A DNA stretch of 32,889 nt from an uncultured Clostridium sp. (GTDB taxonomy: Bacteria; Bacillota; Clostridia; TANB77; CAG-508), in assembly GCA_900553015.1 (NCBI GenBank), contig USBY01000015.1:1-32889 (forward strand), written 5' to 3'. This document shows, one piece after another, positions 14,400 to 21,276 of the stretch. The position numbers and the translations under genes are program-made. Below the pieces are notes generated by a model. It ran no database searches and had not been told where the DNA came from. It was given only the letters and a program-made list of their open reading frames with translations. The number at the start of each line of letters is the position of its first letter. Positions within the stretch are counted from its first letter, which is position 1.

Positions 14400-15224
14400 A
14401 TGAAAAGAAAAATAATTACAAGTATAATTTTATTTATAGTAATAAGTTTATGTATGACATTTACAAAAGCAGATAATACAGTAGAAGTTAATAATTTAGA
14501 TGATATAAAAGATTTAATACAGTCAAGTTCAGAAGGAAATGTAGATATTTATGATGTTTTACAAGCATATAAAGAGTTAAGTGAAAAATATAGTAATGAA
14601 GAAATTGCGACAGCAATCGAAGAAAATAAAGACTTATTAACAGAACAAGGGATAAGTGAAAATGTTATAGATTCTGGAACTAGTGTACTAAGATCTGTTG
14701 ACGCAAAACAATTAAATAAGATTCTTTCAGAAGATATTAATATAGATGAAATACAACAACAATTAGAAGATGGAGCAACTCCAACAGAAATATTAAATAA
14801 TATTCAGCAAGATATGAGTACAACTGATAAAATATCTTTAGGCGTAAATTTAATAATGGCTTTTACATTAGTAAAGACTATAATGTGGATAATTGTTGTA
14901 CTTATAATTTATAATATTATTGTTAGATGGAGAATTTATAAAAAAGCAGGAAAACATGGTTGGGCAGCTCTAATACCAATATATAGAGATGTTGTTATGT
15001 ATAAGATATGTGATGTATCACCATGGGTATTATTGTTATTACTAGTACCAATAGTAGGTTGGTTTGCATTAATAATTATAAATATTTATACTAAATTTAC
15101 ATTAGCAGAAGGTTTTGGAAAAGGAATTGGATTTGGTTTTGGACTATGGATATTAGGACCAATATTCGAAGCAATTTTAGCATTCTCTAGAAAATCAAAA
15201 TACATAGGATTTAATAGAAATTAG
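14400..15224 (+). CDS. Secreted/membrane protein with C-terminal DUF5684-like domain
   Basis: A 274-residue envelope protein. A signal peptide covers residues 1-24 (basic start, hydrophobic core, cut near TKA-D). Residues 25-145 are polar, helical and outside the membrane, with repeated short Ile/Leu-rich helices. Transmembrane segments follow near 150-175, 207-228 and 240-262. Between the first two lies WRIYKKAGKHGWAALIP, the hallmark of DUF5684, a domain often found beside signal peptidases. Its function is not known. It follows the APRT-like gene after 19 nt with an AAAGGAA site, and an intrinsic terminator starts at its stop codon. Confidence 0.75.
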   Translation: MKRKIITSIILFIVISLCMTFTKADNTVEVNNLDDIKDLIQSSSEGNVDIYDVLQAYKELSEKYSNEEIATAIEENKDLLTEQGISENVIDSGTSVLRSVDAKQLNKILSEDINIDEIQQQLEDGATPTEILNNIQQDMSTTDKISLGVNLIMAFTLVKTIMWIIVVLIIYNIIVRWRIYKKAGKHGWAALIPIYRDVVMYKICDVSPWVLLLLLVPIVGWFALIIINIYTKFTLAEGFGKGIGFGFGLWILGPIFEAILAFSRKSKYIGFNRN

Positions 15225-15248
15225 ACTGTAGTTTTTACAGTCTTTTTT
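15222..15248 (+). terminator. Terminator after the DUF5684-like gene
   Basis: GACTGTA (15224-15230) and TACAGTC (15236-15242) form a 7-bp stem with a GTTTT loop and a run of six T. The stem starts at the last base of the stop codon. Confidence 0.85.
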
Positions 15249-15271
15249 GTTGTCATTTAAAGCCAAAAATA

Positions 15272-15300
15272 TTGATATTTTCGCCAAAATGTGGTATAAT
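15272..15300 (+). promoter_or_regulatory. Promoter of the VbhA-Fic module
   Basis: TTGATA (15272-15277), a 17-nt spacer ending TGTGG, and TATAAT (15295-15300), with a TGn extended -10. It is a near-consensus strong promoter. Confidence 0.85.
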
Positions 15301-15331
15301 AAAAAGGTAGTATGGTGTAAGGAGAAAAGAT

Positions 15332-15499
15332 ATGTTTAATGAGAAAAAATTTAAATTTGATATAGAAAATTTAAAACAAGATTTAGCTATAGAAGATATG
15401 TATGTAACAGAAGAGGACATATCTTTATTAAGAGATTATCAGGAACAAAAAATAACAGAACAGGATATGATAAATAAAATAAAGAAAATGTCTTTATAA
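15332..15499 (+). CDS. VbhA-like antitoxin of a Fic system (55 residues)
   Basis: A small acidic helical protein directly upstream of a Fic-domain gene. Its layout matches VbhA antitoxins: a first helix (LKQDLAIEDMYVTEED) carrying the inhibitory glutamate (E21), then a helix-turn-helix that wraps the toxin (ISLLRDYQEQKITEQDMI followed by NKIKK). In class I Fic systems the antitoxin glutamate contacts the second arginine of the Fic motif and blocks productive ATP binding. The usual (S/T)xxxE(G/N) motif is altered here to D17-L-A-I-E21-D22, so the assignment rests on gene order, size and the retained glutamate. The ribosome binding site is AAGGAG. The stop lies 12 nt before the toxin start. Confidence 0.75.
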   Translation: MFNEKKFKFDIENLKQDLAIEDMYVTEEDISLLRDYQEQKITEQDMINKIKKMSL

Positions 15500-15511
15500 G
15501 GGGCTGGTTTT

Positions 15512-16099
15512 ATGTATGATCTATATGAAGCTAGGAATTCTATATACTGTTATGAAAATACAGATATACTAAAAAATAAATTAAATATAAAAGATAAAGA
15601 AAAACTATATGATTATGAAAGAAAAATAGTTGTTGCAAAATTATTTATATTAAGACAAAAAGAGATAACAGGTAATTTTGATATTCATCATTTTGTAGGA
15701 ATTCATAAATTTCTGTTTGAGGATATATATGATTTTGCAGGATTATTTAGAAGTGAAAATATTGCAAAAGGTAACTTTAGATTTGCAGAATGGGAATATA
15801 TAGAACAAGAATTAATAAAATTATTGGATAAATTAAAAGAAGAAAATTATTTACAAGGATTATCTAAGGAAGAATTATCGAAGAAACTAGCATATTATAT
15901 GGCAGAATTAAATGTTCTGCACCCATTTAGAGAAGGTAATGGTAGAGCAATAAGAGAGTTTATAAGGGAGCTCGCTGTTAAAAATGGCTACGAATTAGAT
16001 TTAACTAAAACAACTCCAAAAAATATGTTAGATGCATGTATAGAATCGGTAGTTGACACAAGTAATTTAGAAGAAATTTTATATAAATGTTTAGTATAG
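15512..16099 (+). CDS. Fic domain protein, probable AMP-transferase toxin
   Basis: A 195-residue Fic protein. The active-site motif HPFREGNGRAIR (H137 to R148) is intact: catalytic histidine, the acid E141, the GNG anion hole, and both arginines (R145, R148). The flap region FAGLFRSENIAKGNFRFA (about 75-92) matches Fic proteins that modify target proteins with AMP. No N-terminal or C-terminal inhibitory helix is evident, consistent with class I, where inhibition comes from the separate VbhA-like protein encoded 12 nt upstream. The known VbhT-type toxins AMPylate DNA gyrase and topoisomerase IV; the target here is not known. It is co-transcribed from 15272-15300 and ends in a terminator overlapping its stop codon. 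Confidence 0.88.
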   Translation: MYDLYEARNSIYCYENTDILKNKLNIKDKEKLYDYERKIVVAKLFILRQKEITGNFDIHHFVGIHKFLFEDIYDFAGLFRSENIAKGNFRFAEWEYIEQELIKLLDKLKEENYLQGLSKEELSKKLAYYMAELNVLHPFREGNGRAIREFIRELAVKNGYELDLTKTTPKNMLDACIESVVDTSNLEEILYKCLV

Positions 16100-16129
16100 T
16101 CACCATTAAAGCATGGTGACTATACTTTT
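16095..16129 (+). terminator. Terminator of the Fic module
   Basis: An 11-bp perfect stem TATAGTCACCA (16095-16105) / TGGTGACTATA (16114-16124) with an 8-nt loop, then CTTTT. The stem includes the Fic stop codon. Confidence 0.85.
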
Positions 16130-16173
16130 GTGTTTAAAGCTTGTAATAAAAAAATATAAAGAGGGGTATTAAT

Positions 16174-17283
16174 ATGAAAAAGTATTATTTTAGTTCAGAA
16201 AGTGTAACAGAAGGGCATCCAGATAAATTATGTGATTATATATCAGACAAAATATTAGATGAATGCTTAAGACAAGACGGAAATTCAAGAGTAGCAGTAG
16301 AAACATTTGCTTCTAGCAATAAGATTACAATTGCCGGTCAAATAACTTCAAAAGCTAATTTAGATATAGAAAAAATTGTAAGAGATACTATAAAAGAAAT
16401 TGGCTTTGATAATAGCGAAACAGATATTGATTACAGAACTTGTGATATAGATATAAATATTACTAAACAAAGTGATGATATTGCACTTGGAGTAGATATT
16501 GGTGGTGCTGGTGACCAAGGTATTATGTTTGGATATGCAACAAATGAAACAGAAAATTATATGCCATATGCAATATATATTTCACATAAATTATCTAAAA
16601 GATTAACAGATGTTAGAAAACAAAATATAATACCATATTTAAGACCAGATGGAAAAACAGAAGTAACAGTAGAATATGAGAATGATATTCCAAAAAGAAT
16701 AGAGAATATATTAATTTCTACTCAACATTTAGCTAATATTAGTATGGAGCAATTAAAAGCAGATGTAAAGAAATATGTAATAGATGAAGTGATTCCACAA
16801 GACATGATTGATGAAAATACAAAAATTTATATTAATCCAACAGGTAGATTTGTTATTGGTGGACCTTTAGGTGATACAGGACTTACAGGAAGAAAGATTA
16901 TTGTAGATACATATGGCGGATATGCAAGACATGGTGGTGGTGCTTTCTCTGGAAAAGATGCTACAAAAGTTGATAGATCTGCTGCATATATAGCAAGACA
17001 TATAGCTAAAAATATTGTTGCAAATGGATATGCTGATAAATGTGAAATTCAATTATCGTATGCTATTGGAATAGAAGAACCTTTATCTATATATGTAAAT
17101 ACTTTTGGAACAAACAAGATAGAAGAAGAGGAGATTATTAATAAAATAAAGGGAAGATTTGATTTAACTCCAAATGGAATTATAAAATATTTGGACTTAC
17201 AAAAACCTATATTTGCTAAAACTACTAATTATGGACATTTCGGAAAAGATTATTTACCTTGGGAAAAAATAATAAAAATGTAA
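16174..17283 (+). CDS. metK: S-adenosylmethionine synthase
   Basis: Makes S-adenosylmethionine from methionine and ATP. At 369 residues it is slightly shorter than the usual 380-400. Conserved blocks are GHPDK (14-18), GAGDQGIMFGYA (from 111), RLTDVRK, LRPDGKTEVT, GGPLGDTGLTGRKIIVDTYG, and the P-loop-like GGGAFSGKD. All active-site signatures are intact. AGAGGGG precedes the ATG. There is no SAM riboswitch in the short upstream region; the gene follows the Fic terminator by only 44 nt. The ybaK-type gene follows after 12 nt. Confidence 0.97.
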   Translation: MKKYYFSSESVTEGHPDKLCDYISDKILDECLRQDGNSRVAVETFASSNKITIAGQITSKANLDIEKIVRDTIKEIGFDNSETDIDYRTCDIDINITKQSDDIALGVDIGGAGDQGIMFGYATNETENYMPYAIYISHKLSKRLTDVRKQNIIPYLRPDGKTEVTVEYENDIPKRIENILISTQHLANISMEQLKADVKKYVIDEVIPQDMIDENTKIYINPTGRFVIGGPLGDTGLTGRKIIVDTYGGYARHGGGAFSGKDATKVDRSAAYIARHIAKNIVANGYADKCEIQLSYAIGIEEPLSIYVNTFGTNKIEEEEIINKIKGRFDLTPNGIIKYLDLQKPIFAKTTNYGHFGKDYLPWEKIIKM

Positions 17284-17295
17284 TTAGGTGATAAA

Positions 17296-17776
17296 ATGGA
17301 AGAAAAAACAAATGTAATGAGGATATTAGATAAGCATAAAATAGTTTATACAAAACATACTTATGATCCATCAAAAGCTATAAGTGGAGTAGAAGTTGCT
17401 GATTTCTTAGGAGAAGACTATAACAGAACTTTTAAGACTTTAGTTACAGTTCGGAAAATCTGGTGAACATTATGTTTTTGTAGTTCCTGTTGCAGAAGAA
17501 CTAGATTTAAAAAAGGCTGCAAAAGCAGTAAATGAAAAAAGTATAGAGATGCTTAAATCTAAGGAATTATTACCTCTTACAGGTTATATTCATGGTGGAT
17601 GTTCTCCAATATGTATGAAGAAACAATTTAAAACTGTAATTCATGAAACTGCAAAAAAATATGATACTATAATGTTTAGTGCAGGGAAAATAGGGTATCA
17701 AGTAGAGATGAATGTTCAAGATTTAAGTAAAGTTATAAAACTTGAGTTTGCAGACATAATAAAGGCTGAAAGTTGA
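17296..17776 (+). pseudogene. YbaK/EbsC-type aminoacyl-tRNA deacylase gene with a +1 frameshift
   Basis: The protein would be a free-standing editing domain that hydrolyses mischarged tRNAs, such as Cys-tRNA-Pro. The first frame reads from the ATG at 17296 through RTFKTLVTV, with K47 the conserved catalytic-site lysine. It then hits a stop after RKIW. The family sequence resumes in the next frame as GKSGEHYVFVVPV and continues to 17776, including GYIHGGCSPICMKK. Removing one base at about 17452 (an extra C in GTT-C-GGA) restores a single 159-residue frame of normal length. No convincing slippery site is visible, so this looks like a mutation or a sequencing error. GTGAT upstream is a modest ribosome binding site; it follows metK by 12 nt. 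Confidence 0.82.
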
Positions 17777-17841
17777 AAATTATCATAGAATATGTTAAAA
17801 TATAAGCATATAATTGTTAAAAATTATATAAAAAACACACA

Positions 17842-17938
17842 AGGAGAGTGGTTATCAAATTCACATAATAGACTTTATAAAAGCTGATTATGTGTTATCA
17901 GTCTAATAAAAACACGAAAAAGAAAAAAGAATTGGAGA
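17842..17938 (+). other. Structured leader upstream of a GNAT gene
   Basis: CACATAAT (17862-17869) and ATTATGTG (17887-17894) can form an 8-bp hairpin. AGACT (17870-17874) and AGTCT (17900-17904) are alternative partners. A GGAGAGTGGTTA block near 17843 is echoed as GGAGAGTGTTTA at 17934, where the second is the GNAT ribosome binding site. A six-codon frame starting with GTG at 17848 is possible but has no spaced ribosome binding site. It may be a regulatory leader; nothing known was recognised. Confidence 0.35.
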
Positions 17939-17947
17939 GTGTTTAAA

Positions 17948-18538
17948 ATGGAAAGTGCCTCGGGTAGTATTACTCTTAAAAAGGCAACTAGAAAAGACAT
18001 CAAGGAAATTACAGAATTAATTTATATTACAGAGCCAGAACCAGAGCTCGAATGGGGATATGGTTCTGAGAAAGAAAGAAAACAAGTATTAGAACATTTA
18101 ATGAAGATTAAAAATAACCGATTTTCATTAAAAAACTTTATTGTCGCAAGGAAAGACAATAAGTTGATTGGTATGGCATTATTAATTGATGGTAAAGATA
18201 TTGACAGATTAACAATTAATAGTGAGAAAAAAGTAGTAAAAATTCAGAAAGGATTTTTAAACAAATTAGGATATATTTATTCATCGATAAGAGACTATTT
18301 CTTATTTAGAGAATGTGAAGATGATGAATTTTATATATCAAATATAGCTATAAAAAAGGAATTTAGAGGAAACGGATATGCTAAGGTTATGATTGATAAA
18401 ATTAGCCAAATGGCAAAAAGAAAAGGTTATGAAAAAGTTTCTTTGGTAGCTAAAAATGACAAGTTAATTAAGTTCTATGAAAGTTTAGGATTTAATTTAA
18501 TTAATAAGAGAATAAGAAGAATGGTTTCTGAAATATAA
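17948..18538 (+). CDS. GNAT family N-acetyltransferase
   Basis: A 196-residue acetyl-CoA-dependent acetyltransferase. The acetyl-CoA motif is EFRGNGYAKVM (R140-G-N-G143), following the beta-4 strand YISNIAIKK, and the C-terminus has the standard KFYESLGFNLINK element. Residues 80-125 are a charged insertion between the N-terminal beta strands and the core. The substrate is unknown. The ATG at 17948 is preferred over the in-frame GTG at 17939 because the GGAGA site ends right before that GTG. An unexplained structured leader lies upstream and an intrinsic terminator downstream. Confidence 0.82.
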   Translation: MESASGSITLKKATRKDIKEITELIYITEPEPELEWGYGSEKERKQVLEHLMKIKNNRFSLKNFIVARKDNKLIGMALLIDGKDIDRLTINSEKKVVKIQKGFLNKLGYIYSSIRDYFLFRECEDDEFYISNIAIKKEFRGNGYAKVMIDKISQMAKRKGYEKVSLVAKNDKLIKFYESLGFNLINKRIRRMVSEI

Positions 18539-18545
18539 AATATAG

Positions 18546-18583
18546 ATAAGCATGAATATATAAATTCATGCTTCTTTTTTTTT
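18546..18583 (+). terminator. Terminator of the GNAT gene
   Basis: AAGCATGAAT (18548-18557) / ATTCATGCTT (18564-18573) with a 6-nt loop, followed by a long T-run. Confidence 0.9.
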
Positions 18584-18596
18584 GTTTACAAAAGGG

Positions 18597-18628
18597 AAAG
18601 CCCCACATACCGAAGTATGTAGGGCTTC
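18597..18628 (-). terminator. Terminator of the coiled-coil orphan gene
   Basis: On the minus strand AAGCCC-T-ACATAC, loop TTCG, GTATGT-G-GGGCTT, then TCCCTTTTG. It is a 12-bp stem with one mismatch and a stable UUCG-type tetraloop. Confidence 0.8.
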
Positions 18629-18639
18629 TCTAAGATGCA

Positions 18640-19251
18640 CTATCCGTCAATACGTTCAAAGTACGGGTCCGGAGACCACAATACTTGACCATCAGTGGTC
18701 ATGACCATATTGATAGTTAATCCGTTGTCCAGCTTTAATGGCAAACCATAATTACACCTAAAGGTGTAATCAGAGCTGTTAAGCTCATATTCTTTGGTGC
18801 AAGAATAATCAGAATACAATTTCCTATCTGGAAGTAATCTGTAGGTATTACCATCTGACCAGAAATAGAGGTCGAGGAACTCCTGGAAGGTAAGACCTCC
18901 TTTTGTTTCGACTCCATTTTGCAACTCACTAACTTGATTGTTCAAGTCAGTGATACTGGCATCTTTATCGGCGATCTGCTGTTGCAGTTCGTCAATTTTG
19001 GCCTGCATCTCGTTAACGCTTACGTTATTGGGGACAGGCTCTGTTGATGCATTCGCATCAGTTCCCGAGGATTCTTCCGCTGAGGTAGATTCATCAGCAG
19101 AAGCTGTTGTTTCTTGTGTTGCTGCTTGAGGTTCGGGCTTCTTACTATGGGTCTGGTCCCATATTGTTGAAAAAATAAGAAATAGAACCAAGACACCACC
19201 GATAAGAATTCCCATCTTAACTTTGTTTACCTTACCTGTTGTCCGTGACAT
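18640..19251 (-). CDS. Membrane-anchored coiled-coil protein of unknown function
   Basis: A 203-residue protein with a type II anchor: a basic N-terminus, then a transmembrane helix at residues 13-30 (MGILIGGVLVLFLIFSTI). A Ser/Thr/Ala/Glu-rich flexible linker (about 38-75) follows, then a heptad coiled coil (about 79-113, MQAKIDELQQQIADKDAS onward). The C-terminal domain (118-203) is rich in Tyr, Trp and Asp, has two cysteines, and would face outside the cell. No family recognised. The base composition is strikingly different from the host (27 of 60 G/C at 18661-18720). It has its own near-consensus promoter, AAGGAGG site and UUCG hairpin terminator, making it a self-contained imported unit. 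Confidence 0.72.
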   Translation of the reverse strand: MSRTTGKVNKVKMGILIGGVLVLFLIFSTIWDQTHSKKPEPQAATQETTASADESTSAEESSGTDANASTEPVPNNVSVNEMQAKIDELQQQIADKDASITDLNNQVSELQNGVETKGGLTFQEFLDLYFWSDGNTYRLLPDRKLYSDYSCTKEYELNSSDYTFRCNYGLPLKLDNGLTINMVMTTDGQVLWSPDPYFERIDG

Positions 19252-19284
19252 AATTAAATCCTCCTTAAATTGAAATGTAATTTA

Positions 19285-19313
19285 ATTATACCACTTAATT
19301 AACATAAAATCAA
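19285..19313 (-). promoter_or_regulatory. Promoter of the coiled-coil orphan gene
   Basis: On the minus strand TTGATT, a 17-nt spacer ending in GTGG, and TATAAT, with a TGn extended -10, 34 nt before the ATG. Confidence 0.8.
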
Positions 19314-19359
19314 ATTTCCTAATGGGTAATATTAAAACAAGATTAAAATATAGATAAAT

Positions 19360-20661
19360 TTAATTTTTAGAATATTTCATGCTATTTAAAGTATTTATAA
19401 TGATTTCCACGACAGAATCAAATCCAATAGAAGTATCTATACATAAGTTATAATTTGAAGAAACACCCCATATTTGATGTGTATAATATTGATAATTATT
19501 TGCTCTTAATTTATCATTTTGATGAATTTCCTTTTTAGCTTTTTCTAGACTTATATTCTTTCTTTTAGAAACTTCTGCAATTCTTGTTTCAATAGGTGCA
19601 TATAAAAATATGCTTAAACAATTTTTTTGATTTTTTAAAATATAATCTGCGCATCTTCCAATAATAACACAATTTCCATTTTTTGCAATGTCTTTAATTG
19701 CTTTAACTTCTGCCTCATAAATTGTATCTTTGGGATTTTCATGTTTATCATAATGTTCATACATATAATTTACTAAATCAAATATAGATTGACTAGGCAT
19801 TTTTTCGTCTTTTTTACTAATAAAATCTTCTGAATAATTAGTTGTATTTGCAACCATTTTTATAATTTCACTATCATAAAATTTATATCCAAGTTTTTCA
19901 GCTAATTGTTTTCCGATTTCATGTCCACCACATCCATATTGTCTTCCTATAGCAATACACATAGGAACTGGTAATTTTTCATTGTCTTCTTCAGTATTTT
20001 TAGATTGATTATTTGAATTGTCAAATATTTTGTCTGGTAAAAATGATAATTTTCTACCTATAAAACGTGCTATAAAACCAACAAGTAATGCTGCGATTAT
20101 AGTACCTTCTCTTACGCCAACAAGTTTTCCTATAAATACAAAAGATAATACTGCAGCAATGACAGTCATAGAAACATCAAAAGCAACCTTTGTAACACCA
20201 AATTCAGTTTTCCAAGTTGATACAATAGCTCTTACAAAAGATTCTCCAGGAAGCATAACTACATTTGCTAAAACTTCCATATATACACCAAAGCCAAGTA
20301 TTAAACATCCAATTAATAGATATACAATTTGCATTATGTACATTGTAGGATTAACAAATCCTAATAAAATCATGGTAAAATCAATAAAATATCCGAATGC
20401 AATTGATACAGGAATTTGTAGAACATGTTCTAATTTAAAATTTTTTCTTAAAATTATCAATTGTAGAAGGATTAATAAAATACTAAAGATAATTGTAAAT
20501 TGTCCTAATGTAAGCGGAAAGTGCAAACTTAAAACATAGGGAATAGATGAAATAGGTGATGTTCCTAAATTAGCTTTTGTTATCATACTTACACCTAATG
20601 AATTTATGAATAAACCAATAATAAATATAATGTAACGTTTAACGATTTCCTTTTTTTTCAT
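19360..20661 (-). CDS. YczE-like membrane protein fused to a cytidylate-kinase-like domain
   Basis: A two-part protein of 433 residues. Residues 1-210 form a polytopic membrane domain of the YczE/YitT-like type, with hydrophobic segments and the motif MITKANLGTSPISSIPYVLS near the start. Residues about 234-433 are a soluble cytidylate-kinase-like (PF13189 type) P-loop domain with GRQYGCGGHEIGKQLA at 239-254, KFYDSEII and VIIGRCADYIL. The P-loop differs from canonical GxxxxGK(S/T), as is usual for this family, and no substrate is known. The gene overlaps the end of the marR gene by 23 nt, so the two are translationally coupled. An ATG 12 nt upstream is possible, but its ribosome binding site would touch it; the inner ATG is preferred with limited certainty. 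Confidence 0.82.
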   Translation of the reverse strand: MKKKEIVKRYIIFIIGLFINSLGVSMITKANLGTSPISSIPYVLSLHFPLTLGQFTIIFSILLILLQLIILRKNFKLEHVLQIPVSIAFGYFIDFTMILLGFVNPTMYIMQIVYLLIGCLILGFGVYMEVLANVVMLPGESFVRAIVSTWKTEFGVTKVAFDVSMTVIAAVLSFVFIGKLVGVREGTIIAALLVGFIARFIGRKLSFLPDKIFDNSNNQSKNTEEDNEKLPVPMCIAIGRQYGCGGHEIGKQLAEKLGYKFYDSEIIKMVANTTNYSEDFISKKDEKMPSQSIFDLVNYMYEHYDKHENPKDTIYEAEVKAIKDIAKNGNCVIIGRCADYILKNQKNCLSIFLYAPIETRIAEVSKRKNISLEKAKKEIHQNDKLRANNYQYYTHQIWGVSSNYNLCIDTSIGFDSVVEIIINTLNSMKYSKN

Positions 20662-21085
20662 TCTTATCTTCATCCTTTCTTTTTATTAAATTTTTATTTG
20701 CCTTTTTAAGGAAAAATATAAATTTTTCTTTTTCTTCATTAGAAAAGCCATTTAAAGCTATATCTTCAATGGCTTTAAAGGCATTAATCACATAATTACT
20801 AGCGGTTTTGCCTAAATCTGTAAGATATACACAAATATATCTTTTATCTCCATTTTTGTTTTTTCTTTTTACTAATCCATTTTTCTCCATTCTTGCAATA
20901 AGACTAGTAAGTGTTGCAGGTTCTATTTGACATGCTTCTGCAATTTCTTTTTGAATTGATCCATCATGTGTAAATAAATATTCTAATATTTTAGGTTGAC
21001 CAATTGATAAATTTTTGCCAGATAATTCTTCAAATACTAATTTAGTAAAAATAGATTGATTTTCCATCATTAAATTGTGATACAT
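20639..21085 (-). CDS. MarR family transcriptional regulator
   Basis: A 148-residue dimeric winged-helix repressor. The helix-turn-helix region is QKEIAEACQIEPATLTSLIARMEKNGLVKR (about 39-68, given here across two helices), followed by the wing KNKNGDKRYICVYLTDLG, which is typical MarR. The C-terminal lysine-rich tail runs into the fused membrane/kinase gene with overlap. TAGGAGG lies upstream. Two identical 12-bp palindromes at its own promoter (21142-21182) strongly suggest autoregulation, with release by an unknown ligand that may be handled by the co-transcribed membrane protein. Confidence 0.9.
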   Translation of the reverse strand: MYHNLMMENQSIFTKLVFEELSGKNLSIGQPKILEYLFTHDGSIQKEIAEACQIEPATLTSLIARMEKNGLVKRKNKNGDKRYICVYLTDLGKTASNYVINAFKAIEDIALNGFSNEEKEKFIFFLKKANKNLIKRKDEDKNEKKGNR

Positions 21086-21141
21086 AAATTACCTCCTATG
21101 AACCAATAATTAAAATGTGGTAGTTAGTTGAATAAAAACAA

Positions 21142-21189
21142 TTAGAATTCTAACTATTCTATTTTAATACTTAGAATTCTAATTGTCAA
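21142..21189 (-). promoter_or_regulatory. Promoter and double palindromic operator of the marR operon
   Basis: On the minus strand TTGACA (21184-21189), a 17-nt spacer and TAAAAT (21161-21166). The perfect palindrome TTAGAATTCTAA occurs twice, at 21171-21182 inside the spacer and at 21142-21153 just downstream of the start point. Their centres are 29 bp apart, close to three helical turns. Binding at either would block RNA polymerase. The sites could also affect the divergent LysR gene. Confidence 0.85.
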
Positions 21190-21276
21190 GAGTAGTATTG
21201 TGTTATAAGATTATAAATTGCTAAAATTATATAATTATGATATTCTAGAGCAAATAATATTAGGATGGTGAAAGTA

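Noticed and set aside
16130..16173. SAM riboswitch upstream of metK
   Set aside because: Only 44 nt separate the Fic terminator from metK, too short for any SAM riboswitch class with an expression platform.
17445..17465. Programmed +1 frameshift in the ybaK-type gene
   Set aside because: No recognised slippery codon pair, internal Shine-Dalgarno or stop-codon arrangement of the RF2 type is present, and YbaK proteins are not known to use recoding.
20018..20539. Plus-strand frame of 173 codons over the YczE-like/kinase gene
   Set aside because: It is antisense to a clearly assigned gene and its translation shows no domain.
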